From Anaerolineaceae bacterium UBA700 (GTDB lineage Bacteria > Chloroflexota > Anaerolineae > Anaerolineales > Anaerolineaceae), in contig DBMK01000266.1 of assembly GCA_002298885.1 (NCBI GenBank), positions 1-9,107 of the forward strand: a stretch of 9,107 nt of DNA, in the 5' to 3' direction. Each line of letters opens with the position of its first letter. The stretch's first letter is position 1. A program made the translations under genes and the position numbers. Below are positions 1 through 6,106 of the stretch, in pieces. The notes under the pieces were generated by a model. The model had not been told where the DNA came from, made no database searches, and saw only the letters and a list, made by a program, of their open reading frames with translations.

Positions 1-12
1 GCAAAAATAAGG

Positions 13-35
13 TGACAGGTTTCTAAAACCTGTCA
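13..35. repeat. Short perfect palindrome upstream of the repressor gene
   Basis: TGACAGGTTT at 13-22 is exactly complementary to AAACCTGTCA at 26-35, giving a 10-bp stem with a 3-nt spacer. No T-run follows it on the plus strand (GGTCTCTCTATT), so a standard intrinsic terminator reading rightward is unlikely. On the minus strand the bases after the stem (CCTTATTTTTGC) are T-rich, so it could end a transcript entering from the right. It could equally be a dispersed intergenic palindrome or the end of a gene to the left of the window. It lies only 11 bp before the predicted -35 box. Confidence 0.55.
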
Positions 36-45
36 GGTCTCTCTA

Positions 46-74
46 TTGACTCTCAACTACGGATAGGCTAAGAT
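46..74 (+). promoter_or_regulatory. Predicted sigma70-like promoter of the LacI-family gene
   Basis: TTGACT at 46-51 matches the -35 consensus at five of six positions. After exactly 17 bp, TAAGAT at 69-74 matches the -10 consensus at four of six. The predicted transcription start would be near position 81, leaving a leader of about 50 nt before the TTG start codon. The palindromic operator at 86-101 then falls at roughly +5 to +20, a typical place for a repressor to block its own promoter. The assignment is by eye and has no experimental support. Confidence 0.6.
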
Positions 75-85
75 ATAGCTGTTCA

Positions 86-101
86 CCGTTATCGATAACG
101 G
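86..101. promoter_or_regulatory. LacI-family operator, perfect 16-bp palindrome with a downstream half-site
   Basis: CCGTTATCGATAACGG is its own reverse complement and has a central CG. This matches LacI-family repressors, whose hinge helices insert leucines at a central CpG. The half-site CGATAAC (93-99) recurs at 105-111, exactly 12 bp downstream, in a less symmetric context (GGGAACGATAAC). The site lies just after the predicted -10 box and 32 bp before the TTG start of a LacI-family gene. The simplest reading is autorepression by that protein. Confidence 0.75.
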
Positions 102-133
102 GAACGATAACAATTCAAAACCAGGTTAATAAT

Positions 134-1153
134 TTGAAAAACCCTCGCCCAACCATCAAGAAGGTTGCCAGCGCGGCTGGCGTTTCAACCCAGACCATCT
201 CGCGGGTGATCAACAACCGCCCAGACGTCTCGCCGGAGACGCGCCGCCGCGTCCAGGCGGTGATTGCCAGCCTGGACTACCGTCCCAGCAGCCTGGCGCG
301 TAGCCTCATCCAGCAGCGCAGCTTCACCCTGGGCGTGGTCACTGCCGGCCTCAAGTACGCCGGTGTGGCGCGCAGCCTCAACGGCATTGCCGCCCGCGCC
401 GAAGAGATGGGCTACACCCTGCTGCTCAAAGAGCTGCCCGGGTTTGCCGCCCGCGACGTCCTTCCGGTGGTCCACTCCTTACTGGCCCGCCAGGTCGACG
501 GGCTGTTGTGGGCCGTGCCGGAGGTGGGGGAGAACCGGGATTGGCTCGACACCCAGCAAGTGCCTTTGCCGTGTGTGTTTTTGAGCATGCACGCCCGCCC
601 CGGTGTTTCGGTGGTGACCGTGGACAACCTGGCCGGGGCTTCATTGGCTGTGCGCCACCTGGTCGAGCGCGGCTGCCGCAACATCGGCCATGTGGCCGGT
701 CCGCAGGACTGGTGGGAGGGACGCCAGCGCCTGCAGGGCTGGCGCGAGGCTCTCAGCGCGGCCGGGCTGCCCGCAGAGGAGCAGCAGGTTGTCGAAGGCA
801 ACTGGTCTTCCGCCAGCGGCAGCGCGGCGTTCGAGCAGTTGGCCCGCCAGTTCCCCGAGATGGACGCCGTCTTTGTGGCCAATGACCAGATGGCCCTGGC
901 TGTGCTCCAATCCGCGGCTGCCGCCGGGATCGCCGTCCCGGCGCGGCTGGCGGTAGTCGGGTTCGATGGCCTGCCCGAGACCGCATTCTACTGGCCGCCG
1001 CTGACCACCATCTTTCAAGACCAGCAGGCCGTCGGCGCCGCGGCGGTGGAGCTGCTGGTCCGGCAGATCGAGGCCGCGCAGTCCGGCGAATCACAGAGAA
1101 CAACAGAATACATCCCGATCATGCCGGCTCTCGTCATACGTTCTTCTTCTTAG
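134..1153 (+). CDS. LacI/GalR-family transcriptional repressor, probable arabinose-responsive regulator
   Basis: A complete 339-residue protein, normal for the LacI family. Residues 6-58 form the LacI helix-turn-helix and hinge: TIKKVASAAGVS, then recognition helix STQTISRVIN, then YRPSSLARSL. L58 is at the position of the hinge leucine that intercalates in the operator. Residues 65-335 are a periplasmic-binding-protein-like effector domain, with VANDQMA (248-254) and VVGFDG (274-279) as family landmarks. The start is a TTG at 134, because the HTH begins almost immediately and no upstream in-frame ATG fits; the ribosome site before it is weak (CAGGT). The upstream palindromic operator suggests autoregulation. 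Its position directly before araA on the same strand suggests that L-arabinose or a derivative is the effector and that it controls araA. An AraR-like role is therefore inferred from context, since LacI paralogues cannot be assigned a ligand from sequence by eye. A different pentose or oligosaccharide effector remains possible. Confidence 0.88.
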   Translation: MKNPRPTIKKVASAAGVSTQTISRVINNRPDVSPETRRRVQAVIASLDYRPSSLARSLIQQRSFTLGVVTAGLKYAGVARSLNGIAARAEEMGYTLLLKELPGFAARDVLPVVHSLLARQVDGLLWAVPEVGENRDWLDTQQVPLPCVFLSMHARPGVSVVTVDNLAGASLAVRHLVERGCRNIGHVAGPQDWWEGRQRLQGWREALSAAGLPAEEQQVVEGNWSSASGSAAFEQLARQFPEMDAVFVANDQMALAVLQSAAAAGIAVPARLAVVGFDGLPETAFYWPPLTTIFQDQQAVGAAAVELLVRQIEAAQSGESQRTTEYIPIMPALVIRSSS

Positions 1154-1165
1154 GAAGGTTTCTAC

Positions 1166-1292
1166 GCCTCACCCCAACCCCTCTCCTGACGAAAAACCCG
1201 TCAGGAGAGGGGAGTAGCCTAAATTAATAAGTAGTCTCCCCTCTCCTGGAGCATGTTTCACCGCTCCAGGAGAGGGGGCAGGGGGGTGAGGC
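1166..1292. repeat. Nested inverted-repeat element with two strong hairpins inside an outer stem
   Basis: The outer arms GCCTCACCCC (1166-1175) and GGGGTGAGGC (1283-1292) are perfectly complementary. Inside lie two perfect hairpins. One has a 14-bp stem, 1178-1191 with 1199-1212, and a 7-nt loop. The other has a 15-bp stem, 1238-1252 with 1263-1277, and a 10-nt loop. The core CCCCTCTCCT is shared by both left arms. As a result the right arm of hairpin 1 (1203-1214) can also pair perfectly over 12 bp with the left arm of hairpin 2 (1236-1247). The element fills the first half of the gap between the repressor gene and araA. It resembles dispersed REP/BIME-like intergenic elements and may also stop or attenuate transcription, though no clean T-run follows either hairpin. 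It encodes no protein. Confidence 0.8.
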
Positions 1293-1378
1293 TGATGTAA
1301 GCTAAAAATGAGTAGTGACGGTTTTATTAGCTAAAGACTATTGGTCGTTACCCGCCCATGTCGCAACACTAATCACCA

Positions 1379-1419
1379 TTTTCACCTTTTTGTACAAAGT
1401 TATCATTTTTCGAAATAAC
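1379..1419 (+). promoter_or_regulatory. Possible araA promoter with overlapping repressor half-site
   Basis: TATCAT at 1401-1406 matches the -10 consensus at five of six positions. A weak -35-like TTTTCA lies at 1379-1384, with 16-bp spacing. The sequence GTTATC (1399-1404) equals the left half of the repressor operator at 86-101 and overlaps the candidate -10 box. An ATAAC (1415-1419) lies further on but not at the spacing of the real palindrome, so a full operator is absent here. The ribosome binding site AGGAGA (1420-1425) follows directly, so the leader would be only about 20 nt. This is a tentative call. The rest of the 1293-1378 stretch shows nothing I recognise. Confidence 0.35.
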
Positions 1420-1432
1420 AGGAGAAACCATC

Positions 1433-2938
1433 ATGATCGAGCTGAAGCAATATGAAGTCTGGTTTGTCACCGGCAGCCAGCATTTATACGGCAGCCAGAC
1501 GCTGGAGAAAGTGGCCGAACACTCTCGCCAGATCGTCCAGGGGCTGTCCCAATCCGCCAGGATCCCGGTAAAGGTCGTGTTCAAGCCGGTCATGACCAAT
1601 CCGGACGCCATCTATCGCCTGTGCCTGGAGGCCAATGCGGCTCCCGACTGCGTGGGCCTGATTGCCTGGATGCATACCTTTTCACCGGCCAAAATGTGGA
1701 TTGCCGGATTGAAAACGCTCAAGAAGCCTTTCGTCCACCTGCACACCCAGTTCAACCGATCCATCCCCTGGTCGAGCATCGATATGGACTTCATGAACCT
1801 CAACCAGTCGGCCCACGGCGACCGCGAATTCGGTTTCATCGGCACGCGCATGCGCCTCAACCGCAAGGTAATCGTCGGCTACTGGGCCGATGCCGAAGTT
1901 CAGGACCAGCTTGGGGTATGGGCGCGCGCCGCCTGCGCCTGGCAGGATGCACAGGGCGAGCGGATTGCCCGTTTCGGCGACAACATGCGCGAGGTCGCCG
2001 TTACCGAAGGCGACAAGGTTGAGGCCCAGATGCGCCTGGGCTATTCGGTCAGCGGGTTTGGGGTGGGGGACCTGGTGCGCCGGGTTGAGGCCGTGACCGA
2101 CGGCGAGGTCAGCCGCCAGGTGGCCGAATACGAGCAGCAATATTCACTCGGCGAGGCGCTGCGCCCGCAGGGCAGCCAGCGTGCCATGCTGCTCGACGCT
2201 GCCCGCATTGAAGTTGGCCTGCGCGCGTTCCTGCAGGAGGGCGGCTTTACCGCTTTCACCACCACCTTCGAGGACCTGCACGGCCTGAAACAGCTCCCCG
2301 GCCTGGCCGTCCAGCGCCTGATGGCCGATGGTTACGGCTTCGGCGCCGAGGGCGACTGGAAGACCGCCGCCCTGGTGCGGGCGATGAAGGTGATGGGCGC
2401 CGGCTTGCCCGGCGGCACCTCCTTTATGGAGGATTACACCTACCACTTCGGGCCGGGCGAGATGAAGGTCCTCGGCGCCCACATGCTGGAGGTATGTTCC
2501 TCCATCGCCGCGGGCCGCCCGACCCTGGAAATCCACCCGCTTTCCATCGGCGGCAAGGCCGACCCGGTGCGGCTGGTGTTCGACGTCAAGACCGGCCCCG
2601 CCCTGAATGCTTCGCTGATCGACCTTGGCAACCGCTTCCGCATGATCGTCAACCTGGTGGACGTGGTCACCCCCGACGAGCCCTTGCCGAACCTGCCGGT
2701 GGCCCGCGCCGTGTGGATCCCGCGCCCGAACCTGGTCACGGCAGCCGCGGCCTGGATCCACGCCGGCGGCGCCCACCACACCGGTTTCAGCCAGGTGCTT
2801 TCGGCAGAGCACCTCGAGGATTTCGCCGACATGGCCGGGATCGAATTTGTGCGCATCGACCAGGACACCCGCCTGCCCGAACTCAAAAAAGAGCTGAAGT
2901 GGAATGAGGTGTATTACCACCTGGCCAGGGGCTTCTAA
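1433..2938 (+). CDS. araA: L-arabinose isomerase
   Basis: A complete 501-residue protein, essentially the family length (E. coli AraA is 500). It is a cytoplasmic, metal-dependent (Mn2+ in the family) isomerase that converts L-arabinose to L-ribulose, the first step of bacterial arabinose catabolism; family enzymes form hexamers. The N-terminus [13 protein letters not shown] (8-20) is the family signature. The known catalytic and metal ligands are all visible: E306 in [10 protein letters not shown]333 in SFMEDYTY, H350 in VLGAHMLEV, and the histidine pair H448/H449 in GGAHHTGFS. The C-terminal [18 protein letters not shown] (478-495) is also typical. The ATG at 1433 has an excellent AGGAGA site 8 nt upstream (1420-1425). 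It follows the LacI-type gene on the same strand after 279 bp and ends in its own terminator-like hairpin, so it may be transcribed alone. No araB or araD lies beside it, so ribulokinase and the epimerase must be encoded elsewhere if the pathway is complete. Confidence 0.97.
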   Translation: MIELKQYEVWFVTGSQHLYGSQTLEKVAEHSRQIVQGLSQSARIPVKVVFKPVMTNPDAIYRLCLEANAAPDCVGLIAWMHTFSPAKMWIAGLKTLKKPFVHLHTQFNRSIPWSSIDMDFMNLNQSAHGDREFGFIGTRMRLNRKVIVGYWADAEVQDQLGVWARAACAWQDAQGERIARFGDNMREVAVTEGDKVEAQMRLGYSVSGFGVGDLVRRVEAVTDGEVSRQVAEYEQQYSLGEALRPQGSQRAMLLDAARIEVGLRAFLQEGGFTAFTTTFEDLHGLKQLPGLAVQRLMADGYGFGAEGDWKTAALVRAMKVMGAGLPGGTSFMEDYTYHFGPGEMKVLGAHMLEVCSSIAAGRPTLEIHPLSIGGKADPVRLVFDVKTGPALNASLIDLGNRFRMIVNLVDVVTPDEPLPNLPVARAVWIPRPNLVTAAAAWIHAGGAHHTGFSQVLSAEHLEDFADMAGIEFVRIDQDTRLPELKKELKWNEVYYHLARGF

Positions 2939-2948
2939 ACGATAAGCA

Positions 2949-3000
2949 CATGGTTTATGTTCCACTTATGGGATATAAACCATGCTTTTCTTATTTCTTT
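2949..3000 (+). terminator. Intrinsic terminator of araA
   Basis: CATGGTTTAT (2949-2958) pairs perfectly with ATAAACCATG (2975-2984). The stem can continue inward through G-U, U-A, U-G, C-G and C-G pairs to a 6-nt loop (2964-2969). A T-rich run, CTTTTCTTATTTCTTT (2985-3000), follows on the plus strand. It begins 10 nt after the araA stop. The T-tract overlaps the end of the convergent regulator gene (stop at 2991-2993), so the hairpin may also help end the minus-strand operon. On that strand, however, the tail (TGCTTATCG) is not T-rich. Confidence 0.75.
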
Positions 3001-3683
3001 CCCAGCTCGATGGCTAGAAAGGCCTCACGGCTGTTTTTCCCATATTTTTGGCCCGCAACCCGCGCCGGGTCGACCCGGTTGCGCACGTTGATCTTGCGCA
3101 GGATGCCTGTCACCACCCCTTTGATAGCCTTGTCGGAGAGATGGAGGAACTGCCCGATCTCGGCGTAACTCAAACCGGTAGAGATGTATTCCAGGGTCTG
3201 GCATTCAATTTCGGTCAAATTGTTGAACCAGGTATGGTCCGCGTGCGGCGTAATGCGCAGGTCGTTGTACTCGCACAGCAGACACACCGCAAGCGCCTGC
3301 GGCAGGTAGGTTTCACCGTGATACACCGCTTTTAAGATCCGCACCAGATTCTGGCCGTCTACATTCTTGAGGATGTAGGCGCAGCCCGGCGGCATATTTA
3401 TTTTTATGGCGCTTTCGCCTGATTCGGTAATGGTTAAAAAAAGGATGCGAGTTACCGGGCATTGGATCGAAATGGTTCGGGCGGTCGCCAGGTTCCTTCC
3501 GGCCATGTCGATGTCCAGCAGTACCAGGTCGGGCTGGAGATTGTCCGCCAGCCGGACCGCGTCGTCAGTCGTGGCGCCCTGCCCGACCACGACGAAATCC
3601 ACTTCATTTTCAAGGATCGAGGCCACGCCTTCCCGCAGCAGGGAATGGTCGTCCACGATCACGACCCGAATTTTGTCTTTCAT
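2991..3683 (-). CDS. Diverged NarL/FixJ-type response regulator (second copy)
   Basis: A 230-residue cytoplasmic regulator with an N-terminal receiver domain (about 5-120) and a C-terminal LuxR-type helix-turn-helix (about 154-212). The acidic pair D11/D12, phospho-acceptor D57 (LVLLDIDM), T84 and K106 are all present, so phosphorylation should be possible. It is clearly a paralogue of the upstream regulator: both start ...IRVVIVDDH..REGVA.IL.NE.DF, share D57 at the same number, and share CPVTRI and VRNRV. It departs from the family in REC helix 4 (IKINMPPGCAYILK instead of ALKTGARAYVLK). It also departs in the recognition helix (DKAIKGVVTGIL instead of EKTVKHYMTNIL), so its DNA specificity or binding strength probably differs. 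The start ATG (3681-3683) has an AAGGTG ribosome site 7 nt away that overlaps the stop of the previous gene. It is the last gene of a kinase-regulator-regulator operon. The reading frame is intact, so I do not call it a pseudogene. Confidence 0.92.
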   Translation of the reverse strand: MKDKIRVVIVDDHSLLREGVASILENEVDFVVVGQGATTDDAVRLADNLQPDLVLLDIDMAGRNLATARTISIQCPVTRILFLTITESGESAIKINMPPGCAYILKNVDGQNLVRILKAVYHGETYLPQALAVCLLCEYNDLRITPHADHTWFNNLTEIECQTLEYISTGLSYAEIGQFLHLSDKAIKGVVTGILRKINVRNRVDPARVAGQKYGKNSREAFLAIELGKK

Positions 3684-3695
3684 ACTTGCACACCT

Positions 3696-4370
3696 TCAAC
3701 CAGACCAATGCGCCTGCCTGATTTTTTCGCCTTCGCGCTGAGCCATGAGCGCCGCCTCTACCCGGTTGCGCACCTGCAGTTTCTGCAAGATATTGGTCAT
3801 GTAATGCTTGACTGTTTTCTCCGAAAGATGGAGCTGGTTCCCGATTTCTTTATTGCTTAGGCCGGCGGCAAGTTTCTCCAGGATGGCGCGCTCCCGTTCG
3901 GTCAGCTCGTCCAATAAATCGCGGCTGGCGCTGGTTGCCGGCTTTGGGGAGCTCATTTCGAGCAGCAGGCTGGCAGCCAAGGCCGGCGGCAGGTAGCTTT
4001 CACCCGAATGGACTGCTTTTAAAATGCGGATCAATTCACGCCCGGCAACGCCCTTCAAAACGTACGCCCTGGCCCCGGTTTTAAGCGCTTTGACCAGGTG
4101 GTCGTCGGCTTCAGAAACGGTCAAAAATGCGATGCGGGTGACCGGGCATTCGGCTGAGATGGATTGGGCGGCGGCAAATCCGGTGCCGGGCATGTCGATG
4201 TCCAGCAAGATCAGGTCCGGCAGCAGATCGCGCGCCAGTTGGATGGCCTCGCCTGCAGATGCGCCCTGCCCAACCACTTCGAAATCGGGCTCGTTCCCCA
4301 GGATGGTTGCCACACCTTCACGAAATAAAGGATGGTCGTCTACTATTACCACTCGGATTGTGTCGGTCAT
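3696..4370 (-). CDS. NarL/FixJ-type response regulator (canonical copy)
   Basis: A 224-residue response regulator. The receiver domain spans about 5-120, with D11/D12, phospho-acceptor D57 in LILLDIDMPG, T84 and K106 (AYVLKG). A short linker follows (about 140-153). The LuxR/GerE-type helix-turn-helix spans about 155-212: LTERERAILEKLAAGLSNKEIG, then recognition helix LSEKTVKHYMTNILQKL, then VRNRVEAAL, all close to consensus. It should be phosphorylated by the histidine kinase encoded just upstream, dimerise and bind DNA. Its ATG overlaps the kinase stop in an ATGA (4367-4370 read on the minus strand), so translation is probably coupled; a GGAAGGAA site lies inside the end of the kinase gene. 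Twelve nt separate its stop from the next regulator. Targets are unknown; the inverted repeat at 5981-5998 in the divergent promoter region is a candidate. Confidence 0.95.
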   Translation of the reverse strand: MTDTIRVVIVDDHPLFREGVATILGNEPDFEVVGQGASAGEAIQLARDLLPDLILLDIDMPGTGFAAAQSISAECPVTRIAFLTVSEADDHLVKALKTGARAYVLKGVAGRELIRILKAVHSGESYLPPALAASLLLEMSSPKPATSASRDLLDELTERERAILEKLAAGLSNKEIGNQLHLSEKTVKHYMTNILQKLQVRNRVEAALMAQREGEKIRQAHWSG

Positions 4371-5809
4371 TCGGCTATTCCTTCCGCTTGCAGAGATAAG
4401 ATGGCGCTAATCTTGGTCCCGGAGCCGGCACGGCTCTCGATGTCGAAACGGCCTCCCAGGCTTTCAACCCGCTCGCGCATGCCACTTAATCCCAGGTGAT
4501 CCTCAGATGTTTTCCAGCGTTCGACGTCAAATCCCGGCCCTCGATCTTCCACTTCAATTTTTAAATCGCTGCCCTCGGAATGGACCTGCACGGCTTGCCC
4601 CTGCCCGCCTCCGTGGCGGTATGCATTGTTCAGTGCTTCTTGGACCAACCGGTAGAGGGTTATTTTGATGGGCAGCGGGGCGTGATCCGGTATGCGGTCG
4701 AGTTTTAAGTCCACCCTGGTACCAGTTTTGCGCTCGTGGGCGCGCACCGGGCGGGAGATCGTCTCGGCCAGGCTGAGTTCACTTAAGTGCGGCAGGCTCA
4801 TTCCGGTTGCAATCCCGCGCAGCTCCTGCAATGCCTGCTGGAGGGTCGTTTGGACTTCGTCCAGATTCACACTGCAGGCAGCCTGGAGGGCCTCGTTCTT
4901 ATGGTTCAGGGCGAACACCCGGCAAGTCGTCTCATTGCGCGCCATAATCCCATCCAGTTTTAACAGCGCCAGGCTCAGCTCCTGGGCCGGCCCGTCGTGG
5001 ATCTCGGAGCCGACCCGCCGAAACAGCCGTTCGTTTAGAGTAGTTACGCTCCTGGCTGCGTTTCGCACGCGTTCGTTGAGCATTTTATTTTGCTGTAATA
5101 GTTCCTGAAGTTGAGTTACCTGCGTCCTCAGGGCGTTTTGTTGGGAAGTAATCGTATTGCTCGCCCTCTGGACGAATAACGTCAACAACAAGTACATGAT
5201 CAGTCCGACTCCCGCAACGATGAGCCAACTCCCGCGCTGGGCGTTGTCGATAATACCCTGCAGGTCGTCCATCTTCTGATAGAACTCGATCGCCGCCACA
5301 GTCTTGCTGCCGTCTGCCGAGTGGATCGGGGCGTACGTTTCGATCAGGTGCCCATACTGCCGTTCGCCGGCGTTCTCCTCAGAATCGAGGCTGCTGATGC
5401 GGGTGGTCACCTCGCCGTTGAGGGATACGGCCAGGCGGTCCTCGATTGGAAAAGTCTTCCCGATATCAATGTGGTTGGTATCGTAGAGCACCCCGCCCTG
5501 GTGATTCCAAACTTTCAAAGCCACGATCTGGTTTCCGAGCGGCGTGCCTAAAAGCAGCCCATCCAGCCGCGCAACCGTCGTCTGCGATAAGCCCGGCGCC
5601 TGGGATAATTCGTGCAGGCTGGGTTCGAAAAAGCTTTCAACGTAGAGCGATGTGGTGATCGAAGTGGAACGCACCACCCCGGCCTCGATCTGTTGGATGA
5701 TCCATGTCCCCACGCCCACCAACCCGACAACAAGAATGATCAGGCTCGCCATGCGGAACTGTTGGATCAAGCTCAGTTTAAGGAAAGACCGGATATTCCA
5801 CTTTGGCAT
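4367..5809 (-). CDS. Membrane-bound sensor histidine kinase, NarX/DesK type (HisKA_3)
   Basis: A 480-residue sensor kinase. A membrane segment at about 21-39 and another at about 195-213 enclose an extracytoplasmic sensor of about 155 residues. That sensor contains LKVWNHQGGVLYDTNHIDIG (98-117) and HLIETYAPIHSADG (154-167), a pattern resembling Cache/PAS-like small-molecule sensors. Residues 215-262 form a likely coiled-coil signalling helix. The phospho-accepting H271 lies in SEIHDGPAQELSLALLKL, a HisKA_3 hallmark. The HATPase domain has the N-box QEALNNAYRHG (390-400), the G1 box DRGPGF (422-427) and GLSGMRERVESLGG (440-453). Such kinases pair with NarL-type regulators, and two follow in the same operon, the first overlapping by 4 nt. 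The chosen ATG (5807-5809) has GAGGGAAG upstream at good spacing. The signal it senses cannot be read from the sequence. It is transcribed away from the secreted TIG/propeller gene across a shared intergenic region. Confidence 0.95.
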   Translation of the reverse strand: MPKWNIRSFLKLSLIQQFRMASLIILVVGLVGVGTWIIQQIEAGVVRSTSITTSLYVESFFEPSLHELSQAPGLSQTTVARLDGLLLGTPLGNQIVALKVWNHQGGVLYDTNHIDIGKTFPIEDRLAVSLNGEVTTRISSLDSEENAGERQYGHLIETYAPIHSADGSKTVAAIEFYQKMDDLQGIIDNAQRGSWLIVAGVGLIMYLLLTLFVQRASNTITSQQNALRTQVTQLQELLQQNKMLNERVRNAARSVTTLNERLFRRVGSEIHDGPAQELSLALLKLDGIMARNETTCRVFALNHKNEALQAACSVNLDEVQTTLQQALQELRGIATGMSLPHLSELSLAETISRPVRAHERKTGTRVDLKLDRIPDHAPLPIKITLYRLVQEALNNAYRHGGGQGQAVQVHSEGSDLKIEVEDRGPGFDVERWKTSEDHLGLSGMRERVESLGGRFDIESRAGSGTKISAILSLQAEGIAE

Positions 5810-5980
5810 GTCTGCTTCCCTCTGGTTTATTAAATAGATACTAATCCATACGCTTTTCAGACCTGTTTGGATCTACCATTCGCAGGCTCAGATGGCGTTG
5901 ATGCAACAAATATAGCCGCGCAGGCCCGGGGCCGCATCGGTCTGCGGTCGATACTTTAGCGGACCAAAGGTAAGGCAGTT

Positions 5981-5998
5981 TTAAGACCTAAGTCTTAA
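5981..5998. promoter_or_regulatory. Inverted repeat, candidate binding site for the NarL-type regulators
   Basis: TTAAGAC (5981-5987) and GTCTTAA (5992-5998) are perfectly complementary and separated by CTAA. Two 7-bp half-sites in an 18-bp frame suit a NarL/LuxR-type dimer. The site lies 172 bp before the kinase start and 109 bp before the start of the secreted-protein gene, so it could serve either promoter. A stem-loop role in RNA is possible, but no T-run follows on the plus strand. The assignment to the neighbouring regulators is an inference from position. Confidence 0.5.
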
Positions 5999-6014
5999 TC
6001 TTCTGCGACCAACA

Positions 6015-6100
6015 GACAGCGAAAATCTCCTCCTTAGCCCATTATCTCCAGGCTTCAAAATCATTAATATCAACTTAAATGTTACGCTGTCCAAAAGGAG
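6015..6100 (+). promoter_or_regulatory. Possible structured leader that could mask the ribosome binding site
   Basis: GACAGCG (6015-6021) is perfectly complementary to CGCTGTC (6085-6091). Separately, CTCCTT (6030-6035) is complementary to AAGGAG (6095-6100), the Shine-Dalgarno sequence of the gene starting at 6107. The two pairings cross, so together they would make a pseudoknot that hides the ribosome site. This matches no riboswitch family I recognise, and two short matches can arise by chance in a leader of this length. Confidence 0.25.
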
Positions 6101-6106
6101 AATGGT

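Larger units (their letters stand above)
5810..6106. other. Divergent intergenic region between the kinase operon and the secreted-protein gene
   Basis: No gene is visible in these 297 bp. The region must hold the promoters of both divergent units, but I find no convincing -35/-10 pair for either. It contains the ribosome binding site of the kinase (complement of 5815-5822) and a GC-rich stretch with small imperfect inverted repeats at about 5915-5965. It also contains a clean 18-bp inverted repeat at 5981-5998 and the leader of the downstream gene, which has self-complementary segments. The last two are listed separately. Confidence 0.7.

Noticed and set aside
412..882. Open frame of 156 codons antisense to the repressor gene, and similar ones at 185-475 and 641-1018
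   Set aside because: All are shadows of the LacI-family gene, with no ribosome site or family signature.
1166..1292. CRISPR array or insertion-sequence ends
   Set aside because: The repeated cores alternate in orientation as hairpins rather than forming direct repeats with regular spacers. There is no transposase frame or target-site duplication.
2144..2965. Open frame of 273 codons on the minus strand opposite araA
   Set aside because: It lies over a fully recognisable araA with all catalytic residues. The translation has no familiar motif, and long antisense frames are common in GC-rich genes.
2991..3683. Second response regulator as a pseudogene
   Set aside because: The frame is intact from a normal ribosome site to the stop, and the phosphorylation residues are kept. 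Divergence alone does not show loss of function.
5915..5965. GC-rich stretch of the divergent intergenic region as a known riboswitch or small RNA
   Set aside because: Only short imperfect inverted repeats are visible (for example GGTCTGC with GCGGACC, one wobble). No conserved riboswitch core is recognisable.
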